This document shows positions 25,602 through 36,140 of a stretch of DNA of 64,000 bases, one piece after another. Source of the DNA: Bradyrhizobium daqingense (GTDB lineage Bacteria; Pseudomonadota; Alphaproteobacteria; Rhizobiales; Xanthobacteraceae); contig NZ_CP088014.1 of NCBI RefSeq assembly GCF_021044685.1, positions 4,636,001 through 4,700,000 of the forward strand. The letters are read 5' to 3'. The notes beneath the pieces were generated by a model, which searched no databases, was not told the origin of the DNA, and saw nothing but the letters and a program-made list of their open reading frames with translations. Each line of letters starts with the position of its first letter. The first letter of the stretch is position 1. The position numbers and the translations under genes are program-made.

Positions 25602-25690
25602 CGTCATGGCCGGGCTTGACCCGGCCATCCGCGTCTTTGGCACCGCGAATGTCGCTCTCGTGGATGCCCGGGACAGGCCCGGGCATGACG
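25602..25690. repeat. mosaic intergenic inverted repeat
   Basis: GTCATGGCCGGGCTTGACCC opens and GGGACAGGCCCGGGCATGAC closes an imperfect palindrome of the same family as 24551-24636. It separates the SDR and flavoprotein genes. Confidence 0.75.
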
Positions 25691-25729
25691 ATCTTTTGTT
25701 TGGCTCGCCGCCCGGCCTAAACTCCCGCC

Positions 25730-26959
25730 ATGACCAAAACGGATTCACAAATCGCCGTCATCGGCGCCGGACCCGCCGGGCTGATGGCGGCGGAGGTGCT
25801 GGCGCAGGGCGGCGCCCGCGTCACCGTCTACGACGCGATGCCGTCCGCGGGCCGCAAATTCCTGATGGCGGGGCGCGGCGGGCTCAATCTCACCCACAGC
25901 GAGCAGTTCGCCGAGTTCGTGGCGCGCTATCGCGAGGCGGCGCCGAAGCTGGAGGCGGCGGTCGCAGCGTTTCCGCCGGATGCGCTGCGCGCCTGGAGCG
26001 AGGCGCTGGGTGAGCCGACCTTCGTCGGCACCAGCGGCCGCGTGTTTCCGAAAGCATTCAAGGCTTCGCCCTTGCTGCGCGCCTGGTTGCGGCGGCTCGA
26101 TGCCAGCGGCGTGCGGTTCGCATTTCGTCATCGCTGGAACGGTTGGGACGGCGAGGGACGGCTGACGTTTCAGACGCCCGACGGCATGCTTGCCGTCGCC
26201 GCCGACGCCACCGTGCTGGCGCTGGGCGGTGCAAGCTGGCCGCGCTTGGGATCGGACGGCAGCTGGACGACGATACTGACCGACAAAGGAATCTCGATCT
26301 CACGGTTACGGCCCGCGAATTGCGGCTTTACAGTCCGCTGGTCCGATGTCTTCCGCGCGCGTTTCGAGGGGCAGCCGCTCAAGGGGATTGCGCTGAGCTT
26401 CGGTCCGCACAGCCTTCGCGGCGAGGCGATCGTCACGCAAGCCGGCATCGAGGGCGGAGCGATCTACGCGGTATCGGCTGAACTGCGCGAGGCGATCGCC
26501 GTGAAGGGCGAGGCGGTGCTGCACGTGGCCCTGCGCCCGGACGTCGATCAGGTTGAGCTGGCCAAACGCCTGTCCGCATCGCGCGGCAAGCAGTCGTTCT
26601 CGAATTTCCTTCGGAAGGCAGCGCAGCTTTCGCCCGTCGCAGTTGGCCTGCTTCAGGAAGCCGCGATCAGCGCAGGTCAGTCGCTGTCGGCGATGTCGCC
26701 GGAGCGATTGGCCGAGCTCATCAATGGCGTGCCGGTCAAGCTCACCGGCGTCGCGCCGATCGCACGCGCGATCTCGAGTGCGGGCGGAATCTCGTTCGAC
26801 GAACTCGAAGCGCATTATATGATCCGCAAGCTGCCGGGCGTATTCGCCGCCGGCGAGATGCTGGACTGGGAGGCGCCGACCGGCGGCTATCTGCTGCAGG
26901 CGTCGTTCGCGACGGGGGCTGCCGCGGGCAGGGGCGTGTTGGAGTGGCTCAAGCGCTAA
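25730..26959 (+). CDS. HI0933-like flavoprotein (TIGR03862-type NAD(P)/FAD-dependent oxidoreductase)
   Basis: 409 residues. The N-terminal FAD motif is IAVIGAGPAGLMAAEVLA; AGRKFLMAGRGGLNLTHSE (about 41-59) is the HI0933 family signature; the C-terminal FAD contact is VFAAGEMLDWEAPTGGYLLQAS. Family members are soluble flavoproteins of uncertain function (some are called aminoacetone oxidases). The length is normal and nothing is truncated. The upstream repeat and lack of close neighbours suggest it is transcribed alone. Confidence 0.85.
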   Translation: MTKTDSQIAVIGAGPAGLMAAEVLAQGGARVTVYDAMPSAGRKFLMAGRGGLNLTHSEQFAEFVARYREAAPKLEAAVAAFPPDALRAWSEALGEPTFVGTSGRVFPKAFKASPLLRAWLRRLDASGVRFAFRHRWNGWDGEGRLTFQTPDGMLAVAADATVLALGGASWPRLGSDGSWTTILTDKGISISRLRPANCGFTVRWSDVFRARFEGQPLKGIALSFGPHSLRGEAIVTQAGIEGGAIYAVSAELREAIAVKGEAVLHVALRPDVDQVELAKRLSASRGKQSFSNFLRKAAQLSPVAVGLLQEAAISAGQSLSAMSPERLAELINGVPVKLTGVAPIARAISSAGGISFDELEAHYMIRKLPGVFAAGEMLDWEAPTGGYLLQASFATGAAAGRGVLEWLKR

Positions 26960-26963
26960 CCAC

Positions 26964-27050
26964 CGTCATTGCGAGGAGCCCTTGCGACGAAGCAATCCAG
27001 ACGGCCTCCGGTGAGAGATTCTGGATTGCTTCGCTGCGCTCGCAATGACG
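26964..27050. repeat. mosaic intergenic inverted repeat (GCGAGGAGCC / GCTGCGCTCGCAATGACG)
   Basis: GTCATTGCGAGGAGCC...GAAGCAATCCAGA at the left, CTGGATTGCTTCGCTGCGC and CTCGCAATGAC at the right; the two halves are complementary. It lies between the convergent flavoprotein and PLP-enzyme genes, where it may end transcription from both sides. Same type as 19080-19200. Confidence 0.8.
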
Positions 27051-27066
27051 GCTACGGCAGCACGCC

Positions 27067-28146
27067 CTATCTCAGCTTCCCCCGCGCCGCGACCGGCAGC
27101 GTGCCGATGATCTCCTCGCCGCGCACCATCACGACCTCGTCCATCATGTTGACGACGACACAGACGTGGTTGGGCACGATGCGGACGATGTCGCCGACAT
27201 TCGGCCGCGTGTTGCTGCGGGAGAGGTCGAGGAAGCCGTGCTCCTCGGCGAACTTCGCGATTCTGGCTTCCGGATGCTCCAGGATCAGGCCGTGGCCGTC
27301 GAGGCCGCCGGTATCGGTCGTCAGCGTCTTCGAGCCGGCGTCGAGGATGCCGCGCTCGGGCGCGGCGCGGCTCACCACCGTCGAATAGATGTGCAGCGCG
27401 CAATCGTCCCAGGTGGCCGAGCCGGCGGCGACCTGCATACGGTCGTTGTAGATATAGGTGCCGAAGCGGTGCTCGGTGCCGCCCTTGAGCTTGCCAAGAT
27501 TCTTCAGGTTCGGCGTGCCGCCGGTGGAGACGATCTTTGCATCGAGGCCGTGCGCGCGCACGCCGGCCAGTGCCTCGTCGTAGAACTTCTGCGCGTCGGC
27601 CCAGCCGGTCTCCGTGGGGTACATCATGAAGCCCGCGAATGCCAGTCCCTTGGAGCCGGCGATCTCGCGCGCCAGCGCAATCGCTTCGGCCGGCGTTTCG
27701 ACGCCCGCGCGCTTGCGGCCCGTGTCGCATTCGACCACGACCGAGAGCGTGCGGCCCGATACCGCGGCCGCCTTGGGCAACCCTGCGACGACCGTCGAGT
27801 TGTCGGCGGCGACCGTCATGTTGGCCTTCGCCTGGAGCGCGGCGAGCCGCGCCATCTTCTCCTCGCCGAGCAGATTGTAGCTGATCAGGATATCGTCGAT
27901 GCCGGCATTGGCCATGATCTCGGCCTCGCCGAGCTTCTGGCAGGTGATGCCTTTCGCACCCGCCGCGACCTGCATCCTGGCGATGGTCGGGTTCTTGTGA
28001 GTCTTGATGTGCGGCCGGCTGGCGACGCCGGCGTCATCGCAGGCCTTCTGGATCCGCGCGATGTTGCGCTCGACCCTGTCCATGTCGATGACGGCGCAAG
28101 GCGTGCCGTATTCGCGGGCGATCTTGGCGGCGAGGGGAGTGGTCAT
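27067..28146 (-). CDS. fold-type III PLP enzyme, D-threonine aldolase/D-serine dehydratase family
   Basis: 359 residues. The N-terminal alanine-racemase-like barrel has the PLP lysine in RPHIKTHK (Lys48). The C-terminal domain ends with NHVCVVVN, where His327 and Cys329 form an HxC metal pair. In this family HxC is known as the zinc site of eukaryote-type D-serine dehydratases, whereas D-threonine aldolases usually have HxD; this favours an action on D-serine or D-threonine by dehydration, but substrate is not settled. It starts 3 bases after the ABC-F stop and is the last gene of a three-gene operon read on the minus strand from 30458. Confidence 0.83.
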   Translation of the reverse strand: MTTPLAAKIAREYGTPCAVIDMDRVERNIARIQKACDDAGVASRPHIKTHKNPTIARMQVAAGAKGITCQKLGEAEIMANAGIDDILISYNLLGEEKMARLAALQAKANMTVAADNSTVVAGLPKAAAVSGRTLSVVVECDTGRKRAGVETPAEAIALAREIAGSKGLAFAGFMMYPTETGWADAQKFYDEALAGVRAHGLDAKIVSTGGTPNLKNLGKLKGGTEHRFGTYIYNDRMQVAAGSATWDDCALHIYSTVVSRAAPERGILDAGSKTLTTDTGGLDGHGLILEHPEARIAKFAEEHGFLDLSRSNTRPNVGDIVRIVPNHVCVVVNMMDEVVMVRGEEIIGTLPVAARGKLR

Positions 28147-28149
28147 TTT

Positions 28150-29964
<1,815 letters not shown>

Positions 29965-29966
29965 GC

Positions 29967-30458
29967 TCAGCCCTGACTCGTGGCGGCCTGGTCGGCGCGG
30001 CGGCGCTGGATCCGGCGCAGCGTCTGGTCGAGTGCCGACAGGAACGCGGAGCGGTCGCGCGGCGCGAACGAGCGCGGGCCGCCGGTGACTTCGCCGGCCG
30101 AGCGCAGATCCGTCATCAGATTGCGCACCGCCAGCGTCATCCCGATCGACTCTTCCGTGAACGGCTTTCCGTTCGGCGCGATCACCTCCGCGCCGGCCTT
30201 GACGCAGCGGCTTGCCAGCGGAATGTCCGATGTCACGACGACGTCGCCGTGCCGGGCGCGCTCGGCGATCCAGTCGTCGGCGGCGTCCATGCCGGCGCCG
30301 GCCGCTATGCGCTCGATCAGCGGATCCTGCGGCACGCGGATGAAATTGCCGGCGACGACGCTTACGGGCACGCCATGCCGGAGCGCGACGCGGTAAATCT
30401 CGTCCTTCACCGGACAGGCGTCGGCGTCGACATAGATGCGGGTGGGGGCGTCATTCAT
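29967..30458 (-). CDS. YaiI/YqxD family protein (DUF188)
   Basis: 163 residues. IYVDADACPVKDEIYRVA at residues 8-25 is the family signature, and VVTSDIPLASRCVKAGA and FTEESIGMTLAVR complete the PIN-like fold with conserved acidic residues. No function has been firmly assigned to the family. The start at 30458 places the signature normally; an upstream ATG at 30488 would add ten poorly conserved residues. First gene of the operon with the ABC-F and PLP-enzyme genes; its start region is divergent from the hotdog protein gene at 30566. Confidence 0.85.
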   Translation of the reverse strand: MNDAPTRIYVDADACPVKDEIYRVALRHGVPVSVVAGNFIRVPQDPLIERIAAGAGMDAADDWIAERARHGDVVVTSDIPLASRCVKAGAEVIAPNGKPFTEESIGMTLAVRNLMTDLRSAGEVTGGPRSFAPRDRSAFLSALDQTLRRIQRRRADQAATSQG

Positions 30459-30565
30459 TCGCCGCGTGGTACCCCATTCGGGCCGCAAAGGCGAGGGGAT
30501 TGACCGGTGTTCCCGGGGCTCTACGATCGGCCCTCAACCAACAAGAATTCAAGGGAACGCCCGTC

Positions 30566-31366
30566 ATGCCGAACCGGCTCGAAACCTACCGCGTCGAAGC
30601 CTACAACACCGCCAAGCAATCCGAAAACAAGATGCATGACGACAATGTGGCGCGCCGCTTCGGCTTTTCCGGCGGGCTCGTCCCGGGCGTCGATGTCTTC
30701 GCCTACATGATGCACATGCCGATTGCCCGGTGGGGCCGCGATTTCCTCAGCCGCGGGCTGGTCGAGGCCCGCTTCATCAAGCCGGTGTATGATGGCGAGA
30801 TCGCCGATGTCGACGCCACCGAACACAACGAGCTGCTCACGATCGAGGTGTTCAGCCGCACCGAGCTGTGCGCCACGGGCACGGCCTCGCTACCGGCGTC
30901 GGCGCCTGTGGTGTCACTGAGCGACTATGTCGAGGTCCCCGCTGTCGCCGAGCGCAAGCCGGTCAGTCCCGCAACGTTCGAGATCGGCAAGTGGCTCGTG
31001 ACGGCGCCGCGCCGCTGGGCGGGGCAGGATGCGGCCGATTATCTTGCGGATGTCAGGGAAGCCGATCCGATCTTCGCCCGCGACGGGCTCGGCCATCCCG
31101 GCCTGATTCAGCGCGTCATGAACCGCGTGCTGGTGGACAACACGATTTTGGGCCCGTGGATCCACGTCGGCAGCCGCATGCAGCTCTTGTCCGCCGCGCG
31201 CGCCGGCGACGAGATCACCGCACGGGCGAAGGTGACCGCGAACTACGAGAAGAAGGGCCACCGCTTCGTCGAGCTTGACGCACTTGTCGTCGCCAATGGT
31301 ACGACGCCGCTGGCGCATTGCCAGCACACCGCGATCTACCAGCCGCGCGAGCAGGCGGCGGCGTAG
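30566..31366 (+). CDS. hotdog-fold (MaoC-like) protein of unknown substrate
   Basis: 266 residues. The N-terminal part (VARRFGFSGGLVPGVDVFAYMM) has the GxVPG/hxxxF pattern of MaoC-type hotdog proteins, and a second half (ARAGDEITARAKVTANYEKKGHRFVELDALV) looks like another hotdog domain, so the protein is a double-hotdog. The catalytic Asp-His of hydratases is not evident. An AAGGGA sequence lies about 10 bases ahead of the ATG. It is flanked downstream by a repeat and stands alone. Confidence 0.65.
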   Translation: MPNRLETYRVEAYNTAKQSENKMHDDNVARRFGFSGGLVPGVDVFAYMMHMPIARWGRDFLSRGLVEARFIKPVYDGEIADVDATEHNELLTIEVFSRTELCATGTASLPASAPVVSLSDYVEVPAVAERKPVSPATFEIGKWLVTAPRRWAGQDAADYLADVREADPIFARDGLGHPGLIQRVMNRVLVDNTILGPWIHVGSRMQLLSAARAGDEITARAKVTANYEKKGHRFVELDALVVANGTTPLAHCQHTAIYQPREQAAA

Positions 31367-31389
31367 GGCTGGTGATTCCTCGCATTGAC

Positions 31390-31492
31390 TGTCATTCCCC
31401 GCGAAGGCGGGGAATCCAGTACGCCGCGGCTTCTCGGTTCTAGCCGCGCCGTCTCTGGAATACTGGATCGCCCGCCTTCGCGGGCGATGACA
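31390..31492. repeat. mosaic intergenic inverted repeat (CCCCGCGAAGGCGGGG type)
   Basis: GTCATTCCCCGCGAAGGCGG...CCAGTA at the left and TACTGGATCGCCCGCCTTCG / CGGGCGATGACAG at the right fold back on each other. It is related to the element at 14166. It lies between the convergent hotdog and CoxL-like genes. Confidence 0.8.
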
Positions 31493-31518
31493 GCGGAAGG
31501 CTGGGGGAGCGCGCGCCT

Positions 31519-33891
31519 CTACGCCGCCTTGGCCTTCGCCTCCTGGATCGCGCGCCACACGCGCTCGGGGGTCAGCGGCATGTCGATGTGCTTGATGCCG
31601 TGGTCGGAGAGCGCATCGAGCACCGCATTCACGACCGTCGACAGGCTGCCGGCGCAGCCGGCTTCGCCGCAGCCCTTGCTGCCGAGCGGATTGGTGGTCG
31701 CCGGCACCGGGTGATCGCCGACGGTCATGTTCGGCACGTCCTCGGCGCGGGGCAGGGCATAGTCCATCAGCGAGCCCGTGATCGGCTGGCCGCTTTCGTC
31801 GTAGCGGATATGCTCCATCAGCGCCTGGCCGATGCCCTGGACGACGCCGCCATGGAGCTGGCCTTCGACCAGCAGCGGGTTGATCACCGTGCCGAAATCG
31901 TTGACCGCGCTGTAGCGCACGATCTGCACCACGCCGGTCTCCGGATCGATCTCGACCTCGGCGACGTGGCAGCCGTTCGGGAACGCCGAGGCGACCGGTT
32001 CGCTGGTGTGATCGACGTCGAGGCTATCTGGTACACCGTCTGGCACCTTGCCGTCATGCAGCTTCTTGGCGAGCTCCATGATGTCGATGCTGCGATCGGT
32101 GCCGGCGATCGTGAAGCTGCCATCGGCGAACTCGATGTCGGCTTCGGACGCTTCGAGCAGATGCGCCGCTGCGCGCTTGCCCTTTTCGATGACGAGCTTT
32201 GCGGCCCCCACGATGGCCTGGCCGCTCGCGGTGATCGAGCGCGAACCGCCGGTGCCGTTGCCGGTGTGAACGATGTCGCTGTCGCCCTGCACGAGCTTCA
32301 CGCTCTCGAAGGGGACGCCGAGCTGCTCGCACAGCACCTGCGCGAATGGCGTCGCATGACCCTGGCCGTAATCGAGCGTACCGGTGACGAGCTGCACGGT
32401 GCCATCGGCATCGAACACGATCTTGCCGAGCTCGGGGCTCGGCGGCGCCGTGACCTCGAGATAGGAGCCGACCGCGATGCCGCGCAGCTTTCCGGCCTTC
32501 TTGCTCTCCTTCTTGCGCTTGGCGAAATTCTCGTGGTCGGAGATCTCCAGCGCCTTGTTGAACACCGCCTGGAAGTCGCCGCTGTCATAGGTGACGCCGG
32601 AGGACGCCTGGAACGGAATCTGGTTCGGCTTGATGAAATTGCGCTTGCGCAAGGTCAGCCGGTTGATGCCCATCTCGTCGGCGGCGCGGTCGATCAACCG
32701 CTCCATGTAATAGTTCGCTTCGGGCCGGCCGGCGCCCCGATAGGCGCCCATCAGCGTGGTGTTGGTCAGCACCACCTTGATGTCCACGCCCATCAGCGGC
32801 GTGCGATAGACGCTGGAAAAATTCTTGCCAGTGTTGAGCGAAAGCGGTCCCGGCGCGACGCCGGTGATGTAGGCGCCGAGATTGCCGTAGCCTTCGAGCT
32901 TGGCCGCGAGGAAATGGCCCTCGGCATCGAGCGCGAGCTCGGCATGGATCTTCTGCGCGCGGCCATGGCTGTCGGAAAGGAAGCTGGTGGAGCGCTCGTC
33001 CAGCCACTTCACGGGACGGCCGAGCTCCTTCGCCGCATACAGGATGCACATATATTCGGGATAGTTGATGTTCTTCATGCCGAAGGAGCCGCCGACATTG
33101 GCGGTGAGGATGCGCACCTTCTCGTTCGGCACTTTCAGGTTCTTGGCGAGATTGGCGCGGTTGCCGGCGACGCCCTGGGTCGGCACCTGAAGCGTGTAGC
33201 GCTCGGTCTTTTTGTCGTAGGAGGCGAGCCCAACGCGCGGCTCCATCGAGACCACGGCGACGCGCGTGTTCTCGATGTCGATCTTGGTGACATGGGCAGC
33301 GCTGGCAAAGGCCGCGTTCACCTTGTCCATGTCGCCATAGTGATAATCGAGCGCGACATTGTTCGGGATATGGTCATAGAGCTGCGGCGCGCCGGGCCTG
33401 GCGGCTTCCTCGGGGTCCGTCACCGCCGGCAACGGCTCGATGTCGAGCTCGACCGCTTCAGCCGCATCGCGCGCCTGCGCCAGCGTCTCGGCCACCACGA
33501 AGGCAACGGGATCGCCGACGAAGCGGACCTTGTCGGTCGCCAGCGGCTGGCGGTTGGTCTGGAGCAGGGGCGAGCCGTCGCGGCTCTTCAGCGGCAGGCC
33601 GCAGGTGAAGGGGCCGTAGCCGGCGGCATCGAGATCCTTGCCGGTCCACACACCCAGCACGCCTGGCATCGCCTTGGTGGCATCGATGCCGATGCCGCGG
33701 ATGATGCCATGGGCATGGGTGGAACGGACGACCACGGCATAGGCTTGGCCGGGCAGGTTGAAATCGTCGGTATAGCGGCCCTTGCCGCGCACCAGCGTGT
33801 CGTCCTCCTTGCGGCGGACGGGCTGCCCGACGCCATATTTTTGCAGTGCAATAGCGTTTTCGAGCGTGGACGATTTGGTGTGTTCTTGCAT
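31519..33891 (-). CDS. xanthine dehydrogenase-family molybdopterin-binding subunit (CoxL form II-like)
   Basis: 790 residues. It begins VGQPVRRKEDDTLVRGKGRYTDDF, typical of aerobic CO dehydrogenase large subunits, and later carries the active-loop GAYRGAGRPE, the form II variant (form I enzymes have AYxCSFR). The proton-abstracting Glu lies in SKGCGEAGCAGS near the end. Form II proteins hydroxylate carbon substrates such as aldehydes or aromatic compounds; CO oxidation is not assured. No FAD (CoxM) or iron-sulphur (CoxS) partner lies beside it. Start 33891 is preferred to 33915 because AGG is suitably spaced. Confidence 0.87.
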   Translation of the reverse strand: MQEHTKSSTLENAIALQKYGVGQPVRRKEDDTLVRGKGRYTDDFNLPGQAYAVVVRSTHAHGIIRGIGIDATKAMPGVLGVWTGKDLDAAGYGPFTCGLPLKSRDGSPLLQTNRQPLATDKVRFVGDPVAFVVAETLAQARDAAEAVELDIEPLPAVTDPEEAARPGAPQLYDHIPNNVALDYHYGDMDKVNAAFASAAHVTKIDIENTRVAVVSMEPRVGLASYDKKTERYTLQVPTQGVAGNRANLAKNLKVPNEKVRILTANVGGSFGMKNINYPEYMCILYAAKELGRPVKWLDERSTSFLSDSHGRAQKIHAELALDAEGHFLAAKLEGYGNLGAYITGVAPGPLSLNTGKNFSSVYRTPLMGVDIKVVLTNTTLMGAYRGAGRPEANYYMERLIDRAADEMGINRLTLRKRNFIKPNQIPFQASSGVTYDSGDFQAVFNKALEISDHENFAKRKKESKKAGKLRGIAVGSYLEVTAPPSPELGKIVFDADGTVQLVTGTLDYGQGHATPFAQVLCEQLGVPFESVKLVQGDSDIVHTGNGTGGSRSITASGQAIVGAAKLVIEKGKRAAAHLLEASEADIEFADGSFTIAGTDRSIDIMELAKKLHDGKVPDGVPDSLDVDHTSEPVASAFPNGCHVAEVEIDPETGVVQIVRYSAVNDFGTVINPLLVEGQLHGGVVQGIGQALMEHIRYDESGQPITGSLMDYALPRAEDVPNMTVGDHPVPATTNPLGSKGCGEAGCAGSLSTVVNAVLDALSDHGIKHIDMPLTPERVWRAIQEAKAKAA

Positions 33892-34099
33892 GGGAATGAC
33901 CTGAAAAGCCGGCATTTGCGCATTTTCGCGGCAGCGGGGGACCGGTCTCCTTGAGATAACCCACCACCCCGTTCACGACAACGCACGAATGGGCATGGTC
34001 CCATGTGATGCGTTGTTGCGCAGGCCGACCGCGCTGCTAATGTTTCAGGCGAAAAAGCAATTCCAGATCGGCCCATTGGGCCGCGGAAAGACAGTTTGT

Positions 34100-35173
34100 A
34101 TGAATGACCACACGCGGCTCCGCGACGGCCACGGGCTGCACGGTGAGCTGGAGAGGTCGATGGCCGCGGTGGCGTTGGCCACTGAGCCGGCCGTGCCCGT
34201 GCAAGCGCCGGGAACCGGCGTCTATGCGGCGCTGGACCTCGGCACCAACAATTGCAGACTGCTGATCGCCTGTCCGACTCAGGACGGCTTTCGCGTGGTC
34301 GATTCCTTCTCGCGCATCATCCGGCTCGGCGAGGGCGTCTCGGCCACGGGCTGCATCAGCGACGCGGCGATCGAGCGCGCCATCGCCGCGCTCAGCATCT
34401 GCCGCGACAAGATCAATCTTCGCAAGGCGCGGCGGCTGCGGCTGATCGCGACCGAGGCCTGCCGCGCAGCCTCGAATGCGGAAGGTTTTCGCACCCGCGT
34501 CGCAGCCGAGACCGGCATCGAGCTCGAGGTGATCGACCGCGAGACCGAGGCGGCGCTCGCCGTGCTCGGCTGCTCGCCGCTGGTCGATCCCAGGGGGAGG
34601 GGGGCGATCCTGTTCGACATCGGCGGCGGCTCGACCGAGCTGGTGCGGATCGAGCGCGATCCGGAAAATCCGGAGCCGCGGATCCGGGCCTGGATGTCGA
34701 TCCCGTTCGGCGTGGTCACGCTTGCCGAGCAGTTCGGCGGCCGCGACGTCACGCCGGAGATCTATGCCGCGATGGAGCGGGAGGTCGCCAATCACGTCGC
34801 GCCGTTCGCGGCGGAGCACGGCCGCGACCTCGCCGACATGCACCTGCTGGGCACGTCGGGCACCGTGACGACGCTCGCCGGCATCCATCTCAACCTCGCG
34901 CGCTACGATCGCCGCCGTATTGACAGCATCTGGATGAACGATGCCGACGTCACCGTGACCATCAACAAGCTGCTCGGCATGAGCTACGAGGAGCGCGCCG
35001 CCAACAATTGCATCAGTGTCGAGCGCGCCGATCTCGTGCTCGCCGGCTGCGCAATCCTCGATGCCATCAGGCACGCGTTCCCGCTGCCGCGGCTGCGCGT
35101 CGCCGACCGCGGCCTGCGCGAGGGCATGCTGGTCGAGATGATGCGCGAGGACGGCGCGCTCAGGAGCTGGTGA
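34100..35173 (+). CDS. Ppx/GppA family exopolyphosphatase/guanosine pentaphosphate phosphatase
   Basis: 357 residues. The actin-like ATPase fold shows the phosphate-1 loop AALDLGTNNCRLLIA and phosphate-2 loop LFDIGGGSTELVRI, with the Glu of ATEACRAASN as base. It hydrolyses terminal phosphate of polyphosphate or pppGpp. It is shorter than two-domain Ppx and corresponds to the single-domain form. ATG 34100 was chosen because conserved sequence starts later and a GGAAAG sequence lies upstream. It ends one base before rlmE, so the two are co-transcribed. Confidence 0.88.
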   Translation: MNDHTRLRDGHGLHGELERSMAAVALATEPAVPVQAPGTGVYAALDLGTNNCRLLIACPTQDGFRVVDSFSRIIRLGEGVSATGCISDAAIERAIAALSICRDKINLRKARRLRLIATEACRAASNAEGFRTRVAAETGIELEVIDRETEAALAVLGCSPLVDPRGRGAILFDIGGGSTELVRIERDPENPEPRIRAWMSIPFGVVTLAEQFGGRDVTPEIYAAMEREVANHVAPFAAEHGRDLADMHLLGTSGTVTTLAGIHLNLARYDRRRIDSIWMNDADVTVTINKLLGMSYEERAANNCISVERADLVLAGCAILDAIRHAFPLPRLRVADRGLREGMLVEMMREDGALRSW

Positions 35174-35174
35174 G

Positions 35175-35888
35175 ATGGCGAAAGACACCACCGGCCGCTT
35201 GCACGTCCAGGTCAAGACCGGCGGCAAGCGCAAGCTCTCGTCAAAGCTGTGGCTGGAGCGGCAGCTCAACGACCCCTATGTCGCCAAGGCCAAGGCGGCG
35301 GGCTATCGCTCGCGCGCGGCCTTCAAGTTGTTGGAGATCGACGACAAGTTTCGTCTGCTGAAACCGGGCATGGCCGTGGTCGACCTTGGCGCGGCGCCCG
35401 GCGGCTGGAGCCAGATCGCGGCCAAGCGCGTCGGCTCCAGGGAAGCCAAGGGCAAGGTCGTCGCGATCGACTTGCTGGAGATGTCGGAGATTCCCGGCGT
35501 CGATTTCGCGCAGCTCGACTTCATGGACAATGACGCGCCCGAGAAGCTCACCGCCATGCTCGGCGGCAAGGCCGACGTCGTGATGTCCGATATGGCCGCC
35601 AACACCACCGGCCACCGCAAGACCGACCAGCTCCGCATCGTCGGCCTGGTCGAGACCGCGGTCGCGTTCGCCTGCGACGTGCTCAAGCCCGGCGGCACGT
35701 TCCTGGCAAAGACGTTCCAGAGCGGCGCCGACGCCGAGCTGCTGGCCCAGCTCAAGCGCGATTTCGCGACCGTGCGCCACGTCAAGCCCGCTGCGAGCCG
35801 GCAGGATTCCTCGGAGCGCTACGTGCTGGCGACCGGGTTTCGGGGCGGGACGAGGAGCGAGTCGGATACACCCTCTCGATCAGGGTAG
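35175..35888 (+). CDS. rlmE: 23S rRNA (uridine-2552-2'-O)-methyltransferase
   Basis: 237 residues. FtsJ/RrmJ family: YRSRAAFKLLEID (first Lys of the K-D-K-E tetrad), the SAM loop VDLGAAPGGWSQ, SDMAANTTGH (Asp) and GGTFLAKTFQSG (second Lys) are all present. It methylates U2552 of 23S rRNA late in 50S assembly. The C-terminal extension past SSERYVLATGFRG is low complexity. It follows the Ppx/GppA gene by one base, an arrangement that ties it to growth-linked functions. Confidence 0.93.
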   Translation: MAKDTTGRLHVQVKTGGKRKLSSKLWLERQLNDPYVAKAKAAGYRSRAAFKLLEIDDKFRLLKPGMAVVDLGAAPGGWSQIAAKRVGSREAKGKVVAIDLLEMSEIPGVDFAQLDFMDNDAPEKLTAMLGGKADVVMSDMAANTTGHRKTDQLRIVGLVETAVAFACDVLKPGGTFLAKTFQSGADAELLAQLKRDFATVRHVKPAASRQDSSERYVLATGFRGGTRSESDTPSRSG

Positions 35889-36140
35889 AGCGATCGCTCC
35901 GGCCGCTCTCACCGTGCAACGCGCTTCGGCCTGTTCTGAGATCGGCGGGCGAACAGCCACTGGCGCGGACGTGCGCAGTGCCGCCCACGTCGCAAATGAG
36001 CAATCCCTCTCCCTTAGCCATTGTCGCCCTCGTGGAGATCGATGGCGCGCCCTGGCGTGCCCTCGAGGCGGGAGCCTAAGAGACCAGCGATTCTCCACGA
36101 GGCGCCCTTGCGTAGGTCATCTTCACAGATTCCGGGCCGG

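Noticed and set aside
31519..33891. Carbon monoxide dehydrogenase for CO oxidation
   Set aside because: The active loop is AYRGAGR (form II), not the form I AYxCSFR, and no coxM/coxS is adjacent.
31588..33954. A 788-codon plus-strand frame opposite the CoxL-like gene
   Set aside because: Mirror of a strongly conserved gene, without motifs; an effect of GC-rich codon bias.
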